Part shown: one piece after another, positions 1 through 9,254 of the stretch
How the letters are laid out: the number at the start of each line of letters is the position of its first letter
How positions within the stretch are numbered: the first letter of the stretch is position 1
Assembly (NCBI GenBank): GCA_943325515.2
Contig: CALPPS020000051.1
Location: forward strand, 1 to 18,717
Origin: Flavobacterium psychrophilum
GTDB taxonomy: Bacteria; Bacteroidota; Bacteroidia; Flavobacteriales; Flavobacteriaceae
Direction: 5' to 3'
DNA length: 18,717 nt
The notes under the pieces: generated by a model
Told to the model about the DNA's origin: nothing
The model's input: the letters and a program-made list of their open reading frames with translations, nothing else
The model's database searches: none
Made by a program: the position numbers and the translations under genes

Positions 1-121
1 AGTATTGTGTTGATTTAAAAGATAATTTAGGTTATTTTATTGCTAATTATAATATTTTATTAAAGATGAAAAACATTATTTGTATAGCTTATGTATAGTT
101 AAATTTTAAATATATATAATT

Positions 122-2953
122 CTATATTGATAATATATATTCAACAAGACCAGTTTCATGGGGTAAATCCATTTTTTTACGCAAACGATATCGTTTGATC
201 TCGACACTTCGAACAGAAATATTTAATAATGGAGCAATTTCTTTAGAAGATAAATTTAATCTTAGATAGGCACAAAGCCTTAAATCGTTTGGAGTTAAAG
301 AAGCATGTTCAAGTTTTACTTTCTTTAGAAAATCCTTATCAGCTGTGTCAAATGCTTCTTTAAATGTATCCCATGCATTATTAACAGATGTATTTTTGTT
401 GATGGTAGAAGTTATTATAGACTTAATACTTCTTGAGCTAGCTTCATCAGAAGATTTTTTTAGATCTTCTTTAATCAAAGATAATAACTCATCTTTTTTA
501 ATCAAACTCATCGTTGAAATCGCTAATTCTCTACTTTTTTCGTTTACATCTAATGATAATTGTTCATTTCTCAATTTCATTAATTGTTGTTCATTTTCTA
601 ATTCTTTAATTTCTAGCAAAAGGTTGTTTTCTTCTATTAACTTTTGTTTTTGTTTTGCATAGTATTTTTCATATAATTTATTTATATGATAAGCTAAAAT
701 ACCCATTAATATAAAATAAATAATTAAAGCTAAATTTGTTAAATACCATGGTTTTTTAATAGTAAATAAATAAACTGCATAATTATTAAATTGAGAATTA
801 ACTACTTTAGATCTAACTTTAAAAGTATAATCTCCAGGTGATAAATTTTTAAAATTTACCGTAGCTTTTGAGCTCCAATCGCTCCACTCATTTTGAAATC
901 CTTCTAACAAATATTGATACTCTGCAATGATATATTTATTGTATTCGGGAACTGTATAACTTAATGTAATGTTGTTTTGATCATATGAAAATTCACCAGC
1001 TTTATCTACAGGAAAACTAGTAAGTTTATCATTAAGTTTATTGATACTAACATTAGACAATGCTACATTATAGTTTTTAAAACTTAATTCATTTATATTA
1101 AAAGTATAATAACCATCTGTAGTGCCTATTAAGTATTGAGAGTTTGAAAGTTGAGTTATGTTTTCATAACCAAGCATTGAATTGGTAATTGAAGAAGGTA
1201 TTGAAATTACAGTCTTTTTTAAATTAGAATTTAATTTATTTACTGTAAAATAATTTATGTGATTTTTAGAAAAAACCCATAATTTATTGGAATTATCTAA
1301 AATTAATCTTCCAGAAGTATATTCGTTGTTTTGAAAAATAGTACTTATTGTATTATCTTTTTCAAATTGTTTATTAGTTTGATTCAATTTATATATTCCG
1401 TCTTTATAGGCATAATAAATTGAATTGTTGAATTTAGATAATCCCGCATTTTTCCCTTTTATTGGATTTTTATAAGTAAATAATTTATATCCTCTTCTAT
1501 AATTATTATCTAATTGAACCCTAAAAATACCTTTGTACTCATGACTTATATATACCTCTTTAGAATTTGTAATCTCAAAAAATTTAGAAGAATAATTGAA
1601 TCCGGTGATTTTATTTCTAAAAAACCATTGATTATTTATTTTTTCTAAAACAGACATTCCATAATAATTTCCTTGAAATATGATATTACTATCATTAGGA
1701 GCTACTTCAAATTTCCAAGTTCCAGATTCAGAAAAAATCATTTTAGAAATATCGTTTTCAATTATAAAAGTACCTGAGTCATGACCACAAAACAAAGTTC
1801 CGTTACAAACAAAAAGTGACCAAACTTGTCCTTTTGTACCTTTTATGAATTTAAATTCTTCATCATTAACAAAATCTTTGTAAAATAATCCCTGATTTGT
1901 TCCTATGTATAGTTTTCCTTTAAATAAAACTGAAGCATAAACAGTTCCTAACTTTCCGGTTTCATCAAAAAAACTTCTGATCGGAGATTGTAAATTGATA
2001 CAATTTATACCGTTATCTAATCCAACCCATAAGTTATTGTCAATATCTTCATATAAAGACAGTACTGTATTATTACTTAGACCTTTACTTTGGGTAATAT
2101 GGTATTTAATTTTCCCATCTTTTTTCAAAATAAAAACTCCATTTGAAATAGTACCGACTGCAAAACTACCGTTTAAAAGCATTTGGCTGCTGTATATACT
2201 ACTTGCTGCAATTTCTGAATCTGCTTCAGTATTAAATTTTAATAAATTCCCATCGGTTAATTTATAAAAACCATTAAACTGGGTGTGTATTAATAATCCA
2301 TCATCTACAGAGAATATATTAACAATTTTATTGTTTTTTAGAATTGGGTTATTAGAAACCAACTTACTAGTTCCATTTTCGATTTCAAACAAATCATAAT
2401 TAACTGTTTGATAATATATTGAATTTGTTGTTTTGAATGATTTTAAAATATTGCCGTTAGGAATAACTATTTTAAATGTATTCGTTTTAGTGTCATATAT
2501 GTAAATCTTATTTAATGATTGAAAAATAACCCATTGCTCATAATTTAATATATTCCAAAATTGTTCATCTACTAAAATTTTACTTTTTATGTTTTTACTC
2601 AAAGAAGTATATTTTAGATGCCCATTATTTTGCTTTTTCCAAAAGCCAAATTCCATATAACATCCAGTAAATATTTTATTACCAATAACTTTAACAGATC
2701 TAATAATTGTTTCATTTGGTGATTTATAAAGTTCCCAATTTGATCCATTAAACTCTAACAACCCTTCGTTATTAGCAATATAAATATATTGATTTTCATC
2801 TTGTGAAATCATCCAGTTTTGATTACCAGCATTATATGTAGAGGAGTTGTATTTTACTATTGGAGGTAAATCTTGAGCATATACAAAGGAGGACAATGCT
2901 AACAATAAAGATAGCATGATAAAATTAAAACAAATAGAGTTTTTTGTTTTCAT
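122..2953 (-). CDS. Membrane-tethered Y_Y_Y / LuxR-type HTH transcriptional regulator
   Basis: 943 residues. It begins with a signal peptide (residues 1-26, ending VYAQ). Residues about 30-640 are rich in beta-propeller-like blades (for example the NLWVGLDNGI and YIGTNQGLF turns). A Y_Y_Y (triple-tyrosine) domain follows at about 665-733, with the YQYLLEGFQNEWSDW signature. A single membrane helix lies at about 736-756 and a charged coiled coil at about 758-812. The C-terminal helix-turn-helix (about 886-940) contains LSSKEIAPLLNISVRSVEIK, as in LuxR/GerE-type domains. There is no histidine-kinase or receiver domain, so this resembles a one-component sensor: periplasmic propeller, cytoplasmic DNA-binding end. 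Related propeller/Y_Y_Y sensors in Bacteroidota control polysaccharide-utilisation genes. Control of the neighbouring secreted proteins is my inference. The start ATG is followed at once by the signal peptide. It lies 127 bases downstream of the 499-residue secreted protein and behind a terminator, so it is probably transcribed separately. Confidence 0.88.
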   Translation of the reverse strand: MKTKNSICFNFIMLSLLLALSSFVYAQDLPPIVKYNSSTYNAGNQNWMISQDENQYIYIANNEGLLEFNGSNWELYKSPNETIIRSVKVIGNKIFTGCYMEFGFWKKQNNGHLKYTSLSKNIKSKILVDEQFWNILNYEQWVIFQSLNKIYIYDTKTNTFKIVIPNGNILKSFKTTNSIYYQTVNYDLFEIENGTSKLVSNNPILKNNKIVNIFSVDDGLLIHTQFNGFYKLTDGNLLKFNTEADSEIAASSIYSSQMLLNGSFAVGTISNGVFILKKDGKIKYHITQSKGLSNNTVLSLYEDIDNNLWVGLDNGINCINLQSPIRSFFDETGKLGTVYASVLFKGKLYIGTNQGLFYKDFVNDEEFKFIKGTKGQVWSLFVCNGTLFCGHDSGTFIIENDISKMIFSESGTWKFEVAPNDSNIIFQGNYYGMSVLEKINNQWFFRNKITGFNYSSKFFEITNSKEVYISHEYKGIFRVQLDNNYRRGYKLFTYKNPIKGKNAGLSKFNNSIYYAYKDGIYKLNQTNKQFEKDNTISTIFQNNEYTSGRLILDNSNKLWVFSKNHINYFTVNKLNSNLKKTVISIPSSITNSMLGYENITQLSNSQYLIGTTDGYYTFNINELSFKNYNVALSNVSINKLNDKLTSFPVDKAGEFSYDQNNITLSYTVPEYNKYIIAEYQYLLEGFQNEWSDWSSKATVNFKNLSPGDYTFKVRSKVVNSQFNNYAVYLFTIKKPWYLTNLALIIYFILMGILAYHINKLYEKYYAKQKQKLIEENNLLLEIKELENEQQLMKLRNEQLSLDVNEKSRELAISTMSLIKKDELLSLIKEDLKKSSDEASSRSIKSIITSTINKNTSVNNAWDTFKEAFDTADKDFLKKVKLEHASLTPNDLRLCAYLRLNLSSKEIAPLLNISVRSVEIKRYRLRKKMDLPHETGLVEYILSI

Positions 2954-3033
2954 TGTATTACAATATTACGAATTCAAAAAATATTATTAATGATTTAACA
3001 CTATAATTTTAATGTGTTCTATAATAAAAAATA

Positions 3034-3061
3034 AAAAGCACGAAATGAATTCCGTGCTTTT
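3034..3061 (-). terminator. Rho-independent terminator of the 499-residue secreted protein gene
   Basis: A perfect 9-bp stem (AAAAGCACG with CGTGCTTTT, 3034-3042 and 3053-3061) encloses a 10-base loop. Read on the minus strand it is followed by a T-rich run. It lies just after the stop codon at 3081 and separates that gene from the regulator. Confidence 0.8.
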
Positions 3062-3080
3062 AAAACTAATTAAATTGAAA

Positions 3081-4580
3081 TTATTCTTTGATAAATCTTG
3101 TTGAAGTAATATTTCCACCTATAGAAGTTTTTACGACATAAACCCCTACTTGAAGACTAGCTACATCTAAAGTAACTAACTCTGTATTTGGAGTTTGAGA
3201 AATAACTTCCTGACCTAAAAGATTATATACTGAAACTTTTTCAATCATAGAAGTTGATTCTATATTCAAAACATTAGTAGAAGGATTTGGATATAATGCT
3301 AAATTTAAAGTTTCAAAATCTGTAGATGACAGAACATTATTTCTACTAAAAAACACGTTATCATAATACATTGTACCATTTCCTTCAAACTTTATTTGAG
3401 TAACAGGAGTACCATTCCAAGAAGCACCTCCTACAGGGTAGTTGCTAAAAACGGATAGCGGAATAAATACACTTTTCCACTGACCACGAACCAAAACCTC
3501 ATTTCCACCTGTATTATTAATGGTATACCTTGGTTCATTAACACTACCGCAACAAGGAGCTTGGGGATCTATAACAAAAAACTCGATTTTATTAGTAGTA
3601 GTTGCATAGTAATTAAAGTGTACATAATTATATTTTGGAACACCGGCAGAAATTTCTTCAGTTAAATTTACAGAATCAAAACGAGGACCATAAAAAGTTA
3701 GATTAGTTAGCTTTGCTGTTTGATTTCCATTACTTTCTATATCAATTTGAGAATTTGGTCCATTACCCGTGAAATCTTGGAAAACAAAACCAGTAACTTT
3801 ATTAGTTAAATATGTGTCACTATATACAGATAGTACTTCACTTTCTGGTATAATTGGTGCTGGTGCAGAAACCATTGGGTCTAGAATACATGCTGGACAT
3901 GAACCGCCACAATCAACACCAGTTTCAGTCCCATTTAAAATACCATCAGTACAGGTTGGAACTGGAGGATCAGTAAGTTTCTGTGCATTAAATCTAATAT
4001 TGTCAATATAAATTGTGCTACCAGGAGCTCTTAAAAGTGAACCTGCATCATTAGTTCTCCAATCGACAAAAACTACAAATTGAGCAATATTAGTCTCTAA
4101 AGTAGGGGGGATTGCAGGAATAGTCCATGTTAACGTTACCCACTCATTAACAGCATTATTAGATACATTTTGATCAGTTATCTGAAAAGGCGTACCGCCA
4201 GTATTTGTTGCCATCTTGATACCAACAGTTCCTACATAATTTTTGTTAATATCCATGCTAATAATTAAATTACTTGACACTGCCGCATCAATTTTCCATG
4301 TACCAAATGCTCTATCTTGCCATCTGTTATTAACCCCAGCATAAAAGGCATTTTCAGGACCCATGACACATTTCATAACTTTAGTTGTTGCAGAAGTGTT
4401 TACTCCGTCAGGGTCAGGATTTGTAACAATCTCAGCTGCGGGTGAACCATTGTCAAAAGTAAACCAATTAGTAGCAGCACCAGAAGGTGTTCCTGGTTCA
4501 AAATCAAAAAGGTATTGTTGTTGTTGAGCAAATCCTAGAGAAATAGTCAAAAGGAATAATAATAGTGTGATTTTTTTCAT
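3081..4580 (-). CDS. Modular secreted protein with T9SS type A sorting domain (paralog A)
   Basis: 499 residues. The signal peptide covers residues 1-18 (cut before Q19). Residues about 20-200 form an all-beta, carbohydrate-binding-like domain ending in the strand TIYIDNIRF. A cysteine-rich linker follows (C210, C224, C228, C231; DGILNGTETGVDCGG). A second beta-sandwich-like domain spans about 238-412, opening with VLSVYSDTY and closing with MYYDNVFF. Residues about 425-499 are the T9SS type A sorting domain (LYPNPSTNVLNI, VYNLLGQEV, ending STRFIKE). No catalytic motif is visible, so a glycan-binding role at the cell surface or in the medium is the best guess, from architecture only. The gene follows a paralog with the same linker, second domain type and tail but a different N-terminal domain. 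The 111-base gap between them holds the paralog's terminator and no clear -7 element. Confidence 0.85.
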   Translation of the reverse strand: MKKITLLLFLLTISLGFAQQQQYLFDFEPGTPSGAATNWFTFDNGSPAAEIVTNPDPDGVNTSATTKVMKCVMGPENAFYAGVNNRWQDRAFGTWKIDAAVSSNLIISMDINKNYVGTVGIKMATNTGGTPFQITDQNVSNNAVNEWVTLTWTIPAIPPTLETNIAQFVVFVDWRTNDAGSLLRAPGSTIYIDNIRFNAQKLTDPPVPTCTDGILNGTETGVDCGGSCPACILDPMVSAPAPIIPESEVLSVYSDTYLTNKVTGFVFQDFTGNGPNSQIDIESNGNQTAKLTNLTFYGPRFDSVNLTEEISAGVPKYNYVHFNYYATTTNKIEFFVIDPQAPCCGSVNEPRYTINNTGGNEVLVRGQWKSVFIPLSVFSNYPVGGASWNGTPVTQIKFEGNGTMYYDNVFFSRNNVLSSTDFETLNLALYPNPSTNVLNIESTSMIEKVSVYNLLGQEVISQTPNTELVTLDVASLQVGVYVVKTSIGGNITSTRFIKE

Positions 4581-4634
4581 GATTATTGTTTATGTTTATG
4601 TATTAAAACGTTTTTATTTATTATTTAGAATAAA

Positions 4635-4669
4635 AAAAGGAAAATTCATATGATATGAAAATTCCTTTT
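4635..4669 (-). terminator. Rho-independent terminator of the 453-residue secreted protein gene
   Basis: The outer stem pairs AAAAGGA (4635-4641) with TCCTTTT (4663-4669). An inner stem pairs TTCATAT with ATATGAA, with a small internal loop between the two. On the minus strand it runs into a T tract (complement of the A run at 4632-4638). It lies between the two tandem secreted-protein genes, so the second gene depends on read-through or its own promoter. Confidence 0.65.
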
Positions 4670-4691
4670 CCATAACTTAATTAACTTAAAA

Positions 4692-6053
4692 TTATTCTTT
4701 TATGAATCTTGTTGAAGAAACGTTTCCATTGATAGAAGTTTTTACAATATAAACTCCTAATTGTAAGCTAGAAACATCAAGAGTAACTAATTCAGCATTT
4801 GGAGATTTTGAGATTACTTCTTGACCCAAAATGTTGTAAATTGAAACTTTTTCAATAGACATTGCTGCTTCAATATTTAAAAAATTGGTTGCTGGATTAG
4901 GGTATAATTTAATAGAACTTGTTTCAAACTCATTTGTACTCAAAGGAGCTTTCCAAATATAAAGATTATCGTACCATAATACATTATTCAAGTTACTTGT
5001 AACTCCAAATTCATGCATAATCGGATAAGTCACTAACTTTGAAAGTTGGGAAGGAGATAGAGCTCTATCGAAAGAATACCATGTACCAGGAACTGGGACT
5101 GGAGAGAGACCATTAATATCAATAGGAATTTCCACTTCAGCTGGACCACCACCTGTATTAGGAATTATTTTTAAATTGAATACCTTTCCAATTAAATTAG
5201 TTCCAGAAGCAATAAAAAAGTCAACATGTACATTAGTAAAACCCGCTACATTTTGAGTTGCTGTAGGAAAAGTAATTCCTTGACAAGCATTACCTTTGTA
5301 GGCTAACACATTGTTGGCAGCCCCACCGGCTGTTGTAGCTTGTACAGCACCAGGATTACCACCATTACACCATCCTGCATCTAAATTTATAGGAGAAATA
5401 CTTGTGTACGCGTCACTGTAAATAGAAATAACATCTGCTGGCAACCTAGCTGGTGGAACCTGAGAATTCACTGTTGGAGGTGTAACACATGGAGGACAAA
5501 AACCACCACAATCTATAGCAGTTTCAGTTCCATCTAGAATACCGTTATTACAAGTATTAATAACTTCAACAACAGAAACATTATCAATAAACACATATCC
5601 TAAAGCAGCACCCATATCAAAAATTACCCTATCAGGAACAGCATCACCATAATTAATAGTATATTGATAGGAAAAACTTTGAAGTGTAGCTGTTAATAAT
5701 GGAGTTGATTCCAAAGAACTATAAGGTGGTCCAGTTTGACCAAGCCCTACATTCATAGTTCTTGTATTAGTATCTGCATCAGTAAATGCATCGAATGTTA
5801 ATAAGTAAGTTTTTCCATTAACCAAAGGAATTTCTTGACTTAAGTTAACATTATATGCAGGTCCAGTAGCAGTTACGTTTGCTTGATTGACATAAACACC
5901 ACTAAGAGTCTCTACATCCAAGTCAACTACATTAGCAGCAACACCATACCAAGGAGCTTCCAACCCTGTTTGGAAATCACCGTTTACTACTAAATTCTGA
6001 GAAAAAGATAGTGAACAAAACATTAATGATAAAAAGAAAGTAATTTTTTTCAT
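4692..6053 (-). CDS. Modular secreted protein with CBM4/9-like domain and T9SS type A sorting domain (paralog B)
   Basis: 453 residues. The signal peptide covers residues 1-18 (ending SFS before Q19). Residues about 20-165 look like a CBM4/9-type carbohydrate-binding module: the opening LVVNGDFQTGLEAPW and closing VFIDNVSVVEV are typical of that fold. The cysteine linker (C168, C182, C186, C189; DGTETAIDCGG) matches that of the next gene. A second beta-sandwich-like domain spans about 207-368 (VISIYSDAYTSISP at its start, LWYDNLYIWK at its end). The T9SS type A domain is about 380-453 (LYPNPATNFLNI ... STRFIKE). 'SIYSDAY' domains of this kind occur in secreted polysaccharide-utilisation proteins of marine and soil Bacteroidota, from my memory of the family. 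No glycosidase residues are evident, so a substrate-binding protein is more likely than an enzyme. It is probably the first gene of the tandem pair, with a -7-like element 27 bases upstream. Confidence 0.85.
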   Translation of the reverse strand: MKKITFFLSLMFCSLSFSQNLVVNGDFQTGLEAPWYGVAANVVDLDVETLSGVYVNQANVTATGPAYNVNLSQEIPLVNGKTYLLTFDAFTDADTNTRTMNVGLGQTGPPYSSLESTPLLTATLQSFSYQYTINYGDAVPDRVIFDMGAALGYVFIDNVSVVEVINTCNNGILDGTETAIDCGGFCPPCVTPPTVNSQVPPARLPADVISIYSDAYTSISPINLDAGWCNGGNPGAVQATTAGGAANNVLAYKGNACQGITFPTATQNVAGFTNVHVDFFIASGTNLIGKVFNLKIIPNTGGGPAEVEIPIDINGLSPVPVPGTWYSFDRALSPSQLSKLVTYPIMHEFGVTSNLNNVLWYDNLYIWKAPLSTNEFETSSIKLYPNPATNFLNIEAAMSIEKVSIYNILGQEVISKSPNAELVTLDVSSLQLGVYIVKTSINGNVSSTRFIKE

Positions 6054-6454
6054 AATAATATAATTTTATAAGTTAAAATCAAATTTAAAATATTATTGTT
6101 AATTAATTTAAATCTTTAACCATACAAAAACTATACAATACGAAAAAATGAAAAATGAGATACAATAGCATATAATATTACTATTATTAAGAAATTAATA
6201 ATGCCAAAAGAAATTTTAAGGTTTTTTTTGTTAAGTTAATGTTGAGGTAAAATGTAAAAATCAGTAGTGATTTTATTTAATCAATTTAAATAATGAATTA
6301 ATAAACTATTAAAAAAACATAAATTATAAAAATTGAACGCTTTTTTTAAAATTATTTAAAAAAATCTTTACTGATTTTACATAAACGTTTGCAATGTCGA
6401 ACAAAATAATTAAACACAGAATTGATTACATTTACAAAAAATTACTTTTTTGCT
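6054..6454. other. 401-base AT-rich divergent intergenic region
   Basis: No coding sequence is seen. The region separates the divergent secreted-protein and uvrA genes. It holds a -7-like element for the left gene, two small AT-rich hairpins (6183-6202 with a GAAA loop; 6257-6274 with a GTAG loop), a long-range inverted repeat (6253-6266 with 6369-6381), an AAACGTTT palindrome at 6383-6390, and a 14-base word at 6123-6136 that recurs upstream of the 15416-16618 gene. For uvrA only a one-mismatch -7 element (AACGTTTG, 6384-6391) is visible. Confidence 0.6.
6080..6087 (-). promoter_or_regulatory. Candidate -7 element (TAAATTTG) for the 453-residue secreted protein
   Basis: On the minus strand this reads TAAATTTG, an exact match to the Bacteroidota -7 consensus TAnnTTTG, 27 bases before the ATG at 6053. 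No TTG -33 element is seen at the expected 19-21-base spacing, so support is partial. Confidence 0.4.
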
Positions 6455-9244
6455 ATGAAGAGTTCAGAAATTGCTACGTTAGAACCTAAAAAAAATATTT
6501 TAATTAAAGGTGCTCAAATTCATAATCTAAAGAATTTGGACGTAGTTATACCAAGAAATAAATTGATTGTCATCACAGGGCTTTCAGGTTCAGGAAAATC
6601 GAGTCTAGCTTTTGATACATTGTATGCCGAAGGACAAAGACGCTATGTTGAAAGCTTATCTAGTTACGCAAGACAATTTTTAGGTAGATTAGACAAACCC
6701 AAAGTCGAATATATAAAGGGTATTGCTCCTGCTATTGCTATTGAACAAAAAGTGAATACCACTAATGCACGTTCAACAGTTGGAACATCAACTGAAATTT
6801 ATGATTATATAAAATTACTTTTTGCTCGTGTTGGAAAAACATTTTCTCCAGTTTCTGGCATAGAAGTTAAAAAGGATACGGTTTCTGATGTTATAAATAA
6901 GGTAAAAGTATTTGCTTTAGAGAGCAAATGGTTACTACTATCGCCAATTCATTTAGAAACTGATCGAAAACTTGAAGACAAACTAAAGGTATTATTACAA
7001 CAAGGGTTTTCACGTATTTTAATGAATAATGAGATGGTTCGTTTGGATGAGCTTGAACAACATTCACTAGACGGAAAGGATATTTTACTTATTATTGACA
7101 GAATTATTGTTAAAGAGGAAGAAGACTTTTATAATCGATTGGCTGATGCGGTTCAAACTGCTTTTTTTGAAGGAAAAGGGAGTTGTTATTTACAAGAATT
7201 AGACACTAAAAAACGTTTCAATTTCAGTGCTAACTTTGAATTAGATGGCATTACTTTCTTAGAACCAAATATTCACTTGTTTAGTTTTAACAATCCTTAT
7301 GGTGCCTGTCCAACTTGTGAAGGTTATGGTAATGTAATAGGAATTGATACCGAATTAGTCATTCCAAATTCATCTCTTTCTGTGTTTGAAAATGCAATTT
7401 TTCCTTGGAGAGGTGAGAGCATGAGTTGGTATAGAGATCAATTAGTAAATAATGCTTATAAATTTGATTTCCCAATTCATAAACCTTATTTTGAGCTTAC
7501 AGAAGAGCAAAAAGAACTTATTTGGAAAGGAAATAAGTTTTTTACTGGTTTAAATGATTTCTTTAAAGAACTAGAAGATAAAAGCTATAAAATTCAAAAT
7601 CGTGTAATGTTATCGCGCTATCGTGGCAAAACAAAATGTACAACCTGCAAAGGAAAAAGACTTCGAATAGAAGCTAATTATATTACTGTAAATGGTAAAA
7701 CCATTTCGGAATTAGTGGATATGTCTATAAAGCGATTACTACCTTTTTTTAATGAGCTATCACTTTCTGAGTATGACCAGAAAGTAGCCAAGCGACTTTT
7801 AATTGAAATCAAAAACAGACTTAACTTTCTAAGCGATGTTGGATTAGATTATTTAACCTTAAATAGAAATTCTGCTTCACTGTCTGGAGGAGAATCCCAA
7901 AGAATCAATTTAGCCACATCTTTAGGAAGTAGCTTGGTAGGTTCGATGTACATTCTTGATGAACCTAGTATTGGTTTGCATCCGAAAGACACGGAACGTT
8001 TAATTAAAGTTTTGAAAAATCTTCGTGATTTAGGAAATACAGTCATAGTAGTTGAACATGATGAAGATATTATGAAAGCGGCAGATAGAATTATAGATAT
8101 TGGTCCTGAAGCTGGAACTTTTGGTGGTGAACTAGTTGCCGAAGGTAATTATGCTGAAATACTTCAAGCTGAATCATTAACATCAAAATATTTAAACGGT
8201 CAATTAGAAATTGCTGTACCGAAAAAAAGAAGAAAATCTAACAATTTTATCGAAATAAAAGGAGCAAGAGAAAACAATTTACAAAATGTAGATGTATCAT
8301 TTCCTTTAGAATGTTTAACCGTAATAACGGGAGTTTCTGGAAGTGGTAAAAGTACGTTGGTGAAGAAAATCCTTTTTCCAGCCATGCAGAAAAAACTAGA
8401 AGGAATTGGAGATAAAGCAGGACAGTTTACTGAAATGACTGGAAGTTTTTCTCATATTAAACATATCGAATATGTGGATCAAAACCCAATTGGAAGAAGT
8501 TCTCGTTCTAATCCTGTTACTTATATCAAAGCGTATGATGACATTCGCGATTTATATGCTAAAGAAAAACTATCTAAAGTTCGTGGCTATCAAGCCAAGC
8601 ATTTTTCATTTAATGTTGATGGTGGACGATGTGAAACCTGTAAAGGAGAAGGTTCTATTAATGTAGAGATGGTATTTATGGCAGATGTTTCATTGCCTTG
8701 TGAAACTTGTGGAGGAAAGCGTTTCAAAAAAGAAGTATTGGAAGTAGCATTTGAAGGAAAGAATATTGATAATATTCTAACCATGACTATTGATGATGCC
8801 ATTGCTTTCTTTGCAGAAAAAAAACAAACTAAAATTATTCAAAAATTACAACCATTGCAAGATGTTGGTTTAGGTTATGTCCAGCTTGGACAATCCTCTT
8901 CTACTCTTTCCGGAGGAGAAGCACAACGTATAAAATTAGCCTCTTTTTTAGTAAAAGGAGTTACAAAAGAAAAAGCTTTGTTCGTTTTTGATGAGCCAAC
9001 TACTGGATTACATTTTCATGATATCAAAAAACTTTTAGCTTCTTTTGACGCGCTAATTGATAAAGGACATTCAATTATAGTAATTGAACATAACCTTGAT
9101 TTAATAAAATGTGCAGATTGGATTATTGATCTCGGACCAGAAGGAGGCGAAAATGGAGGTCAACTACTTGCTGTGGGAACACCTGAAGATATTGTGAAAA
9201 ACAAAAAATCAATTACAGGTTCTTATCTCAAAGAAAAGATATAA
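6455..9244 (+). CDS. uvrA: Excinuclease ABC subunit UvrA
   Basis: 929 residues from the ATG at 6455. A TTG at 6422 would add 11 residues, but UvrA conservation begins only around [14 protein letters not shown], so the ATG is preferred. The protein is the damage-recognition ATPase of nucleotide excision repair and acts with UvrB and UvrC. Half 1 has Walker [10 protein letters not shown] (about 42-50), a split zinc site (C285/C288 and C395/C398), the signature [12 protein letters not shown] (about 476) and Walker [12 protein letters not shown] (about 500). Half 2 has Walker [10 protein letters not shown] (about 626-634), the classic zinc finger C726/C729 with C749/C752, [12 protein letters not shown] (about 818) and [11 protein letters not shown] (about 844). 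Length and motifs are complete. Many Bacteroidota carry two UvrA paralogs; which one this is cannot be told from the window. It converges on the peptidase gene with only 10 bases between the stop codons and no obvious terminator. Confidence 0.96.
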   Translation: MKSSEIATLEPKKNILIKGAQIHNLKNLDVVIPRNKLIVITGLSGSGKSSLAFDTLYAEGQRRYVESLSSYARQFLGRLDKPKVEYIKGIAPAIAIEQKVNTTNARSTVGTSTEIYDYIKLLFARVGKTFSPVSGIEVKKDTVSDVINKVKVFALESKWLLLSPIHLETDRKLEDKLKVLLQQGFSRILMNNEMVRLDELEQHSLDGKDILLIIDRIIVKEEEDFYNRLADAVQTAFFEGKGSCYLQELDTKKRFNFSANFELDGITFLEPNIHLFSFNNPYGACPTCEGYGNVIGIDTELVIPNSSLSVFENAIFPWRGESMSWYRDQLVNNAYKFDFPIHKPYFELTEEQKELIWKGNKFFTGLNDFFKELEDKSYKIQNRVMLSRYRGKTKCTTCKGKRLRIEANYITVNGKTISELVDMSIKRLLPFFNELSLSEYDQKVAKRLLIEIKNRLNFLSDVGLDYLTLNRNSASLSGGESQRINLATSLGSSLVGSMYILDEPSIGLHPKDTERLIKVLKNLRDLGNTVIVVEHDEDIMKAADRIIDIGPEAGTFGGELVAEGNYAEILQAESLTSKYLNGQLEIAVPKKRRKSNNFIEIKGARENNLQNVDVSFPLECLTVITGVSGSGKSTLVKKILFPAMQKKLEGIGDKAGQFTEMTGSFSHIKHIEYVDQNPIGRSSRSNPVTYIKAYDDIRDLYAKEKLSKVRGYQAKHFSFNVDGGRCETCKGEGSINVEMVFMADVSLPCETCGGKRFKKEVLEVAFEGKNIDNILTMTIDDAIAFFAEKKQTKIIQKLQPLQDVGLGYVQLGQSSSTLSGGEAQRIKLASFLVKGVTKEKALFVFDEPTTGLHFHDIKKLLASFDALIDKGHSIIVIEHNLDLIKCADWIIDLGPEGGENGGQLLAVGTPEDIVKNKKSITGSYLKEKI

Positions 9245-9254
9245 AAGTTATAAA

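Noticed and set aside
345..662. 105-codon plus-strand open frame inside the regulator gene
   Set aside because: It is the complement of the coiled-coil/HTH coding region; the Ser/Leu/Phe-rich product is the usual antisense shadow.
6183..6202. 8-bp all-AT hairpin with GAAA loop
   Set aside because: Such stems are common by chance in DNA this AT-rich and no T run follows it, so I did not call a terminator or RNA.
6422..6454. Extended uvrA start at TTG 6422
   Set aside because: The added 11 residues do not look like a UvrA N-terminus. An ATG at 6455 leads directly into the conserved region.
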